A stretch of DNA of 64,000 nt, from positions 1 to 64,000 of the forward strand of contig DASXVO010000039.1 of NCBI GenBank assembly GCA_036504215.1. Direction: 5' to 3'. Under the pieces are notes generated by a model. That model had not been told where the DNA came from. It did not search any database and worked only from the letters and a program-made list of their open reading frames with translations. Within the stretch, counting starts at the first letter, position 1, and the number at the start of each line of letters is the position of its first letter. Positions 56,288-64,000 of the stretch are shown here, piece by piece. The stretch comes from Vicinamibacterales bacterium. GTDB taxonomy: Bacteria > Acidobacteriota > Vicinamibacteria > Vicinamibacterales > Fen-181. The position numbers were made by a program, and so were the translations under genes.

Positions 56288-57882
56288 TACGCCTTCTTCT
56301 TCGACTTCAGCGTCTCGATGCACTCGCGGACGGCGATGATCACGGACAGGCCCGTGTGCTCGATTTCCTTGCGCATGATCTCGCGGTTGGCCTCGGTGTG
56401 CCGATGGTGGGCCGTGATCACGTGGCAGTGCGCCGGGGCCACGCCGAGGCCCAGCACCAGCTTCTCGATCCGCGTGGGCGGCAGGATCGTCGGCTGACCG
56501 CCCGTCATCGCGGTGGTCTCGTTGTCGAGGATGATGAGCGTCATGTCCGTGTCGGCCGCCACCGCATCCATCAGCGGCGTGACGCCCGAGTGAAGGAAAG
56601 TGCTGTCGCCGATGAGCGCGACCGCCGGCCTGAGCCCTGCATCGGACGCGCCTTTGGCCATGCCGACCGACGCGCCCATGCAGACGCACGATTCGACCGC
56701 CGAGTACGGCGGCAGCGCGCCGAGCGTATAGCAGCCGATGTCGGACGTGACCACCGGCGTCGCGAAGCCCGCCAGCGCCAGCTTGATCGCGTCGAACGAA
56801 TCGGCGTGCGGGCAGCCCACGCACAACTGCGGCGGTCTGTTGGGCAGCGTGATGTCCGGCGCGTCGAGGCCCTTGCGTGCCTTCAAGCCGAGCGAACGCC
56901 GCACGATGTCAGGTGTCAGCTCGCCATCGGGCGGCACGTGTCCCGACTCCTTCCCGAGGATCTCCAGGTCGGGCGACACGATCCCTCGCAGCATCCGTTC
57001 GACGAACGGATAGCCCTCCTCCAGCACGAGCACGCGGCCCACGTGCCCCACCAGCCGGCGAACGAGCTCCACCGGCGCCGGGTAGGCGCCGATGTGCAGG
57101 TGCGAGGGCTGAAAGCCGAGCTCGTCCAGGTTCTCCAGGTAGTAGTTGCGGCCGATCCCGGTGGTGATCACGCCGAGATCCCGACGGTCCTCGTTCAACC
57201 GCAGGTGGTTGAACGGGGAGGCCTCGGACCATTCGAGGAACGTCGGCTGGCGCGCGAGCAGGTCGTGCCACTGCTTTCGGGCGTTGGCCGGCAGGAGGAT
57301 CCACGACGACGGCTCGGAAGCCTTGCGGACGGGCTGTTGCGGGCGCGCATCGCGGACACGCACGACGGCACGGCTATGGGCCAGCCGCGTCACGATGCGG
57401 ATGAGCACCGGGATATGGAAGCGTTCCGACAGGTCGAACGCCTCGCGGGTCATCTCGTAGGCTTCCTGCTGGTTCGCCGGCTCGAGGCAGACGATGCGCG
57501 CGAAGTCGGCGTAGTAACGGGTGTCCTGCTCGTTCTGCGAGCTGTGCATGCCCGGATCGTCGGCCACCACCACGACGAGTCCCCCGTTGATCGACACGAT
57601 CGCGGAGTTCATGAACGGGTCCGCGGCCACATTGAGGCCGACGTGCTTCATCGAGGTCATCGTGCGGCGGCCCGCAAACGACACGCCGAGCGCGGCCTCG
57701 TAGGCGGTCTTCTCGTTCGTGCACCAGGCGGCCTTGGGCGCGCCATGCGCCTTCTCGTACCGCACGAGGTACTCGAGGATTTCCGTGGAAGGCGTGCCGG
57801 GATATGCGTAGGCGGCAGTCAGGCCGGCGTGGACGGCGCCGAGCGCCACAGCCTCGTCGCCAAGCAGCACCATGTCGGTCAT
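56287..57882 (-). CDS. iorA: Indolepyruvate oxidoreductase subunit alpha lacking the ferredoxin domain
   Basis: The 531-residue thiamine-diphosphate enzyme has the N-terminal pyrimidine-binding part (LLGDEAVALGAVHAGLTAAYAYPGTPST). The central motif LCVGCPHADSFDAIKLAL and the ThDP-Mg site GDSTFLHSGVTPLMDA follow, then LDNETTAMTGGQPT. Most IorA proteins end in a domain with two CxxCxxCxxxC clusters; here the protein stops soon after SVIIAVRECIETL, so the [4Fe-4S] domain is absent. Electron transfer may need a separate ferredoxin. The start follows GAGGATCT. Confidence 0.9.
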   Translation of the reverse strand: MTDMVLLGDEAVALGAVHAGLTAAYAYPGTPSTEILEYLVRYEKAHGAPKAAWCTNEKTAYEAALGVSFAGRRTMTSMKHVGLNVAADPFMNSAIVSINGGLVVVVADDPGMHSSQNEQDTRYYADFARIVCLEPANQQEAYEMTREAFDLSERFHIPVLIRIVTRLAHSRAVVRVRDARPQQPVRKASEPSSWILLPANARKQWHDLLARQPTFLEWSEASPFNHLRLNEDRRDLGVITTGIGRNYYLENLDELGFQPSHLHIGAYPAPVELVRRLVGHVGRVLVLEEGYPFVERMLRGIVSPDLEILGKESGHVPPDGELTPDIVRRSLGLKARKGLDAPDITLPNRPPQLCVGCPHADSFDAIKLALAGFATPVVTSDIGCYTLGALPPYSAVESCVCMGASVGMAKGASDAGLRPAVALIGDSTFLHSGVTPLMDAVAADTDMTLIILDNETTAMTGGQPTILPPTRIEKLVLGLGVAPAHCHVITAHHRHTEANREIMRKEIEHTGLSVIIAVRECIETLKSKKKA

Positions 57883-58051
57883 AGATCCTCATCAGGCCAT
57901 GGATCGCCCGTTCGGACACCCCTCGCGCGTCCTCGTCGTCGATCCCGGCCCCGGCTCCTGGGTTGTACGCGAGTGGTGGGACCAGAGCGATTGCGATGGC
58001 TCAGGACTCAGCATGCCTGCCGCGGCGGCCGGCAGACAGCCAGACATTCTT

Positions 58052-58954
58052 CTACGAAGCGTTCACGGAGGCAAGTGCCGCGATGACCTGGCCGGGCACC
58101 CACCCGTTTCCGTCGCGAATCTGGACGAGCCGGCCGTGGCGGTCGATGATCACCGTCCGGAGGTTGTGCGTGATGTCGCTCGGGTCGGTCGCGTCGCGGA
58201 TCACACTCAGGCCGAGCCGGGCAGCCCACGGATCGAAGCTTTGCCGCAGCCCCGCCGCATAGGTCCAGACGGTCGGGTCGGCGCCGCGCAGGGCGGCGTG
58301 GGCCTTCAGCACGGCAGGCGTGTCGAACTCGGGATCGAACGAGATCGACAGCAAATGGACTTTCCCTGGAATTCGACCCTCCTTGACGGCCTTCTGCACG
58401 GCGCTGAACCAGGCATCCATGCGCGGGCAGAAATCCGGAATCGGACACCGGGTGTAGATGAACGTCAGCAGGATCGCGGAGCCCCGCAGCGACGACAGCC
58501 GGAAGGCGCGGCCATCCTGGTCCAACAGCGTCTGGTCGGGCACCTCGTCGCCCGGTTTCAGCAACTCGACGGCAGGCAGCTCGACGGTCCGCCGCTCGGG
58601 CAGTGGCGCGTGGCCGGTCTTCTCTATCTGCTCCAACCACGCCTCATCGTCGGTCACGCAGAGCGTGGCCTTCACCTCGTCGCCCGGCGCAAGTACTTTG
58701 GTCGCAGCCGCTTCCTTGACCTTGAAGGGCATCGTCATCGCGGGCATGAAGCCCTTGATGTCGTGGTGGCTTATCGTAATCTCCGTTCCGTCTGGGCGGA
58801 CCGCAAGTACTTGTCCCGCCAGAGGATAATGCCGAGCTGGCGGCCGGCGGCTGCAGCCAGGCAGGGCTGGCAGCAGTCCGAGGATGACGCTGAATGCCAG
58901 GAGCCACGTGACCGGACGGGACGGGTAGGTGCAGCGCATGTTCCATTTTCGCAT
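58052..58954 (-). CDS. SCO-family copper lipoprotein with CusF-like domain
   Basis: The product of about 300 residues has a lipoprotein signal (WLLAFSVILGLLPALPGC). A CusF-like copper-binding region comes first: HYPLAGQVLAV, then HHDIKGFMPAMTMPFKV. A SCO1/thioredoxin-like domain follows, with the pair CPIPDFCP (C-x5-C instead of the usual C-x3-C) and His in ITHNLRTVIID. It probably delivers copper to the CuA site of cytochrome c oxidase. ATG 58939 is an alternative start. No oxidase genes are near. Confidence 0.87.
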   Translation of the reverse strand: MRKWNMRCTYPSRPVTWLLAFSVILGLLPALPGCSRRPPARHYPLAGQVLAVRPDGTEITISHHDIKGFMPAMTMPFKVKEAAATKVLAPGDEVKATLCVTDDEAWLEQIEKTGHAPLPERRTVELPAVELLKPGDEVPDQTLLDQDGRAFRLSSLRGSAILLTFIYTRCPIPDFCPRMDAWFSAVQKAVKEGRIPGKVHLLSISFDPEFDTPAVLKAHAALRGADPTVWTYAAGLRQSFDPWAARLGLSVIRDATDPSDITHNLRTVIIDRHGRLVQIRDGNGWVPGQVIAALASVNAS

Positions 58955-58984
58955 GGCTTTATGGCTGGCTTGACACGGAAGTTC

Positions 58985-58993
58985 TGGTATACT
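58985..58993 (+). promoter_or_regulatory. Extended -10 element of the RRM gene
   Basis: TGGTATACT (TG-n-TATACT) lies about 150 bases before the RRM start codon, implying a long leader. A TTGACA at 58970 is only 12 bases away from it and so is unlikely to be its -35. Confidence 0.45.
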
Positions 58994-59141
58994 CTCGCAG
59001 CCATAGTGGAAGCCGCTCGTTCGCCTGTGCGTCGCCACGTCGGCCGAGTGAGCTTTCCCGAGCGTGTGTCCCGAGCGCGCGGGCCCTCTCGTCGATGCTT
59101 ATGATTTCGCGCGGACTACTTTCGCAGGAGTGACTCGAAGC

Positions 59142-59492
59142 ATGGGTCGGAGACTGTACGTCGGCAACCTTCCGTACAAGACGACGGACGAAGATCTACG
59201 GGCACTGTTCAGCCAGGCTGGCGGAGTGGACAACGTTCAGGTAATGCGCGACAGCGTCACGGGAAGAGCGCGTGGCTTTGGCTTCGTCGAGATGGTAGCC
59301 GACGAAGACGCCCAGAAGGCGGTTGCGCAGTTTCACCAGCACGCCCTTGAAGGCCGCGCGCTGGTCGTGAACGAAGCTCGGCCGAAGACCCCCGGTGGTG
59401 GCGGCGGCGGACGCGCCTATGCCGGTGCCGGACGCTCGGATTACGGCGACAGCGGCGGCGACTACGGCCGCGGTCGCGAACCGCGCTGGTAA
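59142..59492 (+). CDS. RRM-type RNA-binding protein
   Basis: The 116-residue protein has one RRM: RNP2 LYVGNL at residues 5-10 and RNP1 RGFGFVEM. The C-terminal tail is Gly/Arg/Tyr-rich (GGGGGGRAYAGAGRSDYGDS). It resembles the cold-induced Rbp proteins of Cyanobacteria and other bacteria. The ATG at 59142 follows GCAGGAG. The leader of about 140 bases suggests post-transcriptional control, but I do not recognise a motif in it. Confidence 0.93.
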   Translation: MGRRLYVGNLPYKTTDEDLRALFSQAGGVDNVQVMRDSVTGRARGFGFVEMVADEDAQKAVAQFHQHALEGRALVVNEARPKTPGGGGGGRAYAGAGRSDYGDSGGDYGRGREPRW

Positions 59493-59560
59493 GAGGTCAC
59501 ATCCGGCGGCCGGAAGGTCCACTCTTTCGGCCGCCCCGGTCTCACTGTGTGCTCCCGCCC

Positions 59561-60631
59561 TCAACGCTGGTGGTTTGCTTTCTCGGCGGCCTCCTGAATT
59601 TCTCCTGACCGCATTCTCGCCGCAGTTTCCAGGACAGACGACGCCGATGCGTGCTGGCGTGCGAAGCGCACGACTTGGGCTTCGGCCCAGTACCCGTCGG
59701 CGGACCTGCCGTCGGCGCGGGCGGCGATGAAGCCACAGTGGCCGCCGTGGGGAGTGATGACGAGGGTGATCGCGGGATTCCCGGTGACGACCGGGGTCTG
59801 GAATGGTCCGACCGGGATGAACGGATCGTCGGCCGCCGTGAGGATCAGGGTCGGGACGCGGACCTTGTCGATCACGCGCAGCGAACTGGCCCGGTGGTAA
59901 TAGTCGGCCGCATCCCGGTAGCCGCTCATCGGGGCCGTGTAGGCATCGTCGAACTGGCGGACCGTCCGGATGCCGCAAAGCGGTGCGGTGGAGTAGATCG
60001 CGGGGTAGAGCCGCGCCTTTCGACGCATCCGGCGCTTCAGGGACACCAGGAAATTCAGCTCGTAGAGCCGATTGGCCCGGCGCTCGAGGGCGTCGATGCA
60101 CGCGGCCAGATCGAGCGTGGGCGACACCGCGGCAAACGCCTTCACCTCGGGTGGACCGTCCTCGCCGTGTTCTCCGGCGAGCTTGAGCGTGATGTTGCCG
60201 CCGAGCGAGTAGCCGGCGACGACAATGGCGGAGAGTCGATCGCGTGCGATCAGTTCGCGGATGACCGCGGCCGGGTCGGCGGTGAGCCCCGAGTTGTAGA
60301 CGCCGACCGAGAGGTGATCCGTCCCGCCGCAGTTGCGCTGGTTGAGGCGGACCACGTTGAACCCGCCCGAGAACGCCTTCTCCGCCATGCCCCGCATGTA
60401 GTGCGCATCGGCTGATCCCTCGAGACCGTGCAGGAGCACGAGCGTCGGATGATCTGTCGGCGATGGCTGCCAGTGACACTTGGCGAGCACGCGCGCATCG
60501 GGCGCCACGTCGAACAGGCGCACATCCGCATCGGGGAGCCCGGGGAACCGCCGGGGGCGTCCCCACGTGAATATCGTCATCCGGTGCCCGCCAGCCAGCC
60601 ACGGCGGCGGGACGTAGTCATCGAACGCCAT
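59561..60631 (-). CDS. YheT-family alpha/beta-hydrolase
   Basis: The 356-residue hydrolase starts with PPPWLAGGHRMTIF, then LVLLHGLEGSADAHYMRGMA. The nucleophile is Ser142 in GYSLGGNITLK. Asp in LTAADDPFIPVG and His in TPHGGHCGF complete the triad. Members of this group are annotated as esterases or membrane-lipid hydrolases; the substrate is uncertain. The 68-base gap to the RRM gene contains a GC-rich stretch from the end of that gene. Confidence 0.9.
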   Translation of the reverse strand: MAFDDYVPPPWLAGGHRMTIFTWGRPRRFPGLPDADVRLFDVAPDARVLAKCHWQPSPTDHPTLVLLHGLEGSADAHYMRGMAEKAFSGGFNVVRLNQRNCGGTDHLSVGVYNSGLTADPAAVIRELIARDRLSAIVVAGYSLGGNITLKLAGEHGEDGPPEVKAFAAVSPTLDLAACIDALERRANRLYELNFLVSLKRRMRRKARLYPAIYSTAPLCGIRTVRQFDDAYTAPMSGYRDAADYYHRASSLRVIDKVRVPTLILTAADDPFIPVGPFQTPVVTGNPAITLVITPHGGHCGFIAARADGRSADGYWAEAQVVRFARQHASASSVLETAARMRSGEIQEAAEKANHQR

Positions 60632-60718
60632 CGCTTTCAGTGTACCGGATCTATTCTTCCCTCCTCATTCCGCGTTCCCCTGATCTACACTACGCGCGCC
60701 CCTCCACAAGGAGTTTCC

Positions 60719-62353
60719 ATGCGCGCCAGTCGTGTGTTGCTGATGATGCTACTGATCATCGGGTTGAGCGGTGTGCTGTTTGCCGCGCCGCCGCAGAAGC
60801 CCGTGAAGGGCAAGGCGTCCGTCGTCGCGCCCGTCGATGCGCGGCTCGAGGTATTGAAACGCGACCTCGCGACGGAGATCGACGGGCTGAAGGATCTCAC
60901 CCAGCAGATGGTCGATTCGATCTTCAGCTTCGGGGAAGTGGGCTTCCAGGAGTTCGAGACGAAGAAGTACTGCGCCGGCATCCTGAAGTCGAACGGGTTC
61001 GCGGTCGACGAGAACGTGGCAGGGATGCCGACCGGGTGGACCGCGCGGTGGGGGTCGGGCAAGCCGGTGATCGCGCTCGGCTCCGACGTGGACGGTCTGC
61101 TCGGGACGTCCCAGAAGCCTGGCATTCCGCGCCACGAACCGTTCATCGAGGGCGCGCCGGGCCACGGCGAGGGCCACAACACGGGCATCCCGTTGAGCAT
61201 CACGGCGGCGCTCGCGCTGAAGAAGGTCATGGAGCGCGAGAAGATCCCGGGGACGATCGTGGTCTGGCCGGGCATCGCCGAGGAACTCGTCGGCGGCAAG
61301 GCGCAGTACGTGAAGGCCGGAGTGTTCAAGGACGTGGACATCTGCCTCTTCTCGCACATCTCGTCGAACTTCGGTGTGAGCTGGGGTGATTCGAGTGGCA
61401 CGGGCCTCGTGTCGGTCGAGTACTCGTTCACCGGGCAGAGTGCGCACGCCGGCGGCGCGCCCTGGCAGGGGCGCAGCGCGCTCGATGCCGTCGAGTTGAT
61501 GGATGTCGGCTGGAACTTCCGCCGCGAGCACCTGCGCTTGTCGCAGCGCTCGCACTACGTGATCACCGACGGCGGCGGCCAGCCCAACGTCGTGCCACCG
61601 ACGGCGAGCGTGTGGTACTACTTCCGTGAGATCGACTACCCGCACATCAAGGACATGTGGAGCCTCGGCAACACGATGGCCGAAGGCGCGGCGATGATGA
61701 CGGGCACCACGGTGACGTCGCGGCTGCTCGGGTCGGCGTGGCCGCAGCACATGAACAAGACGGTGGCCGAGACGATGTACGCGAACATCCAGAAGGTCGG
61801 GATGCCCCCTTGGAGCGAGGCGGACCAGGCGTTCGCGAAGATCGTGCAGCGGGCGATGAAGGTGAAGGACCAGGGGCTCCTGAAGGAAGTCGGGAAGCTC
61901 GAAGGCCCGGTCAAGCTCGAGGACAACCGCGGCGGCGGCTCCGATGACATCGGCGACGTGTCGTGGACCGTCCCGACGGTCACGCTCCGGTATCCGGGCA
62001 ACATTCCAGGCATGACCGGCCACCACTGGTCGAGTGCGATCGCGGAGGCGACGCCCGTCGCCCACAAGGGCGTGACCACCGGTGCGAAGGTGGAGGCGAT
62101 GACGGCGATGGATCTGCTGGTCAAGCCGGAGCTGGTCCAGCAGGCGTGGGAGTACTTCAAGAACGTCCAGAGCAAGGATGTGAAGTACCAGCCGTTCCCG
62201 GGCGAGAAGGACAAGCCGGCCACGTGGCTGAACGAGAAGCTGATGATGCAGCTTCGGCCCGAGATGCGGAAGTTCTACTACGAGCCGGGAAAGTACAAGA
62301 CGTACCTCGAACAGCTGGGCATTGCGTACCCGCCGGCCGAGACGAAGCAGTGA
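60719..62353 (+). CDS. Secreted M20-family amidohydrolase/peptidase (AbgB-like)
   Basis: The 544-residue product has a signal peptide (MRASRVLLMMLLIIGLSGVLFA). The M20 core has FSFGEVGFQEFETKKYC, IALGSDVDGLLGT and APGHGEGHNTGIPLSITAALAL with ligands His and Asp. EELVGGK carries the catalytic Glu, and the dimerisation domain is EYSFTGQSAHAGGAPW. It resembles AbgB-type amide hydrolases. The ATG follows AAGGAGTTTCC, the same sequence as before the C69 peptidase. Array C starts right after its stop. Confidence 0.9.
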   Translation: MRASRVLLMMLLIIGLSGVLFAAPPQKPVKGKASVVAPVDARLEVLKRDLATEIDGLKDLTQQMVDSIFSFGEVGFQEFETKKYCAGILKSNGFAVDENVAGMPTGWTARWGSGKPVIALGSDVDGLLGTSQKPGIPRHEPFIEGAPGHGEGHNTGIPLSITAALALKKVMEREKIPGTIVVWPGIAEELVGGKAQYVKAGVFKDVDICLFSHISSNFGVSWGDSSGTGLVSVEYSFTGQSAHAGGAPWQGRSALDAVELMDVGWNFRREHLRLSQRSHYVITDGGGQPNVVPPTASVWYYFREIDYPHIKDMWSLGNTMAEGAAMMTGTTVTSRLLGSAWPQHMNKTVAETMYANIQKVGMPPWSEADQAFAKIVQRAMKVKDQGLLKEVGKLEGPVKLEDNRGGGSDDIGDVSWTVPTVTLRYPGNIPGMTGHHWSSAIAEATPVAHKGVTTGAKVEAMTAMDLLVKPELVQQAWEYFKNVQSKDVKYQPFPGEKDKPATWLNEKLMMQLRPEMRKFYYEPGKYKTYLEQLGIAYPPAETKQ

Positions 62354-62356
62354 CGC

Positions 62357-62526
62357 AGGGGTGCCGGGGGTGCCAGCGGTGCTGAGGGTTCTCGAGGTGC
62401 AGTGCTGAAGGTGCTGGACCTTCAGCACCGCACCCTCAGCACCGCACCCTCAGCACCCCCCGCACCTTGGGCACCTGCAGCACCGCACCCTCAGCACCCC
62501 CAGCACCCTGGGCACCTGCAGCACCT
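62357..62526. repeat. Snap-back minisatellite array C (GGTGCTGNN units)
   Basis: Units such as GGTGCCGGG and GGTGCTGAG extend from about 62359 to 62415. The sequence then folds back at TGCTGAAGGT / ACCTTCAGCA (near 62403-62427) and continues as CAGCACC units to about 62526. It lies between the M20 peptidase stop and the promoter of the deoxyhypusine-synthase-like gene. Same unit and layout as arrays A and B. Confidence 0.85.
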
Positions 62527-62537
62527 TCCTCTATAAT
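62509..62537 (+). promoter_or_regulatory. Promoter of the deoxyhypusine-synthase-like gene at the edge of array C
   Basis: TATAAT at 62532-62537 is a perfect -10. With a 17-base spacer, the -35 position (62509-62514, TGGGCA) falls in the last units of array C. The start codon at 62576 leaves a leader of about 30 bases. Confidence 0.5.
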
Positions 62538-62575
62538 GTGACAACTCACTTTCACGTCCGGAGCGGATTGATCAC

Positions 62576-63787
<1,212 letters not shown>

Positions 63788-63811
63788 TCAGGAGCCAGGA
63801 GTCAGGAGTCC

Positions 63812-64000
63812 ATGTCAAAGATCTCTCCCAAGCACCTCCAGTCCCTGGCTGCCGAGCACGGCACGCCGCTCGTGGTCGTGGACCACGACGCGATCCGGCA
63901 GAACTACGCCACCTTCAAGCGGCACCTGCCCCGCGTGCAGGCGTACTACGCGGTGAAGGCGAACCCGGCGCCCGAGATCGTGCAGACGCTCTACAAGTCC
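63812..64000 (+). CDS. Fold-type III PLP decarboxylase, 3' partial
   Basis: The first 63 residues are visible before the window ends. The start is MSKISPKHLQSLAAEHGTPL, and the PLP lysine is Lys49 in YYAVKANPAPEIV. This is the alanine-racemase-like ornithine/lysine/diaminopimelate/carboxynorspermidine decarboxylase group. The neighbour upstream suggests ornithine or carboxynorspermidine as substrate. Short GGAGTCA repeats at 63789-63810 supply the ribosome binding site. Confidence 0.85.
   Translation, partial: MSKISPKHLQSLAAEHGTPLVVVDHDAIRQNYATFKRHLPRVQAYYAVKANPAPEIVQTLYKS

Noticed and set aside
58970-58993. TTGACA with TATACT as a classical promoter
   Set aside because: The spacer is only 12 bases; the extended -10 without that -35 is the better reading.

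Overview
The window is a GC-rich bacterial chromosome segment, most probably from Acidobacteriota and plausibly class Vicinamibacteria. The best marker is the secreted protein at 37075-39225, which matches the VWFA-related family typical of Acidobacteria (TIGR03436). Supporting signs are the M50/trpS/scpA/scpB/pseudouridine synthase/cmk/rpsA cluster, a DUF6335 protein, many secreted peptidases and abundant low-complexity intergenic repeats. I see no rRNA, tRNA, CRISPR array, insertion sequence, integrase or phage gene, so this reads as core chromosome.

Layout. 1-6.2 kb: a MoxR ATPase / DUF58 / DUF4350 / DUF4129 / multi-pass membrane protein operon on the minus strand faces a SpoIIM-type membrane protein on the plus strand. 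6.2-12 kb: secreted C69 and M24 peptidases, a DUF697-like membrane protein, a PLP-dependent desulfhydrase and a small secreted protein. 12-17 kb: uvrA, a HEAT-repeat protein and a 3-methyladenine glycosylase. 17-21.4 kb (minus): M1 aminopeptidase, HtrA-type protease and small heat-shock protein. 21.6-24.2 kb: efp, thymidine kinase, a membrane protein and a CDP-alcohol phosphatidyltransferase. 24.2-35.7 kb: uvrC, then a housekeeping run (M50 protease, trpS, scpA, scpB, pseudouridine synthase, cmk, rpsA, HU/IHF, HIT protein) interrupted by two minus-strand genes. 35.8-44.2 kb: acyl-CoA dehydrogenase, the VWA protein, an ArsR regulator, glutamate dehydrogenase and an unusual receiver-receiver-PPDK_N protein. 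44.2-50 kb: a small zinc-finger protein, a giant outer-membrane peptidase/beta-propeller/barrel fusion, an ECF sigma/anti-sigma pair and a TlpA-like thioredoxin. 50-53 kb: small proteins, a ribbon-helix-helix/SPFH pair, a lipoprotein and a zinc-ribbon protein. 53-58 kb (minus): indolepyruvate oxidoreductase subunits IorA and IorB, a fused NDP-forming acyl-CoA ligase and a transglutaminase-like protein, which together suggest aromatic amino-acid catabolism with substrate-level ATP formation. 58-64 kb: a SCO/CusF-like copper lipoprotein, an RRM protein, a YheT-type hydrolase, an M20 peptidase, and a deoxyhypusine-synthase-like gene followed by a PLP decarboxylase that runs off the window (probable polyamine chemistry).

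The most unusual structural signal is a dispersed family of snap-back minisatellites at about 3.0, 52.6 and 62.4 kb. Each is a tandem run of nine-base GGTGCTGNN units that switches to its own reverse complement, and each abuts the stop codon of a gene. A second recurring signal is an extended -10 motif, TGnTAnnnT, upstream of at least nine genes, in two cases close enough to the start codon to suggest leaderless mRNAs. Functions are assigned from recognisable motifs and family resemblance only; no database search was run.
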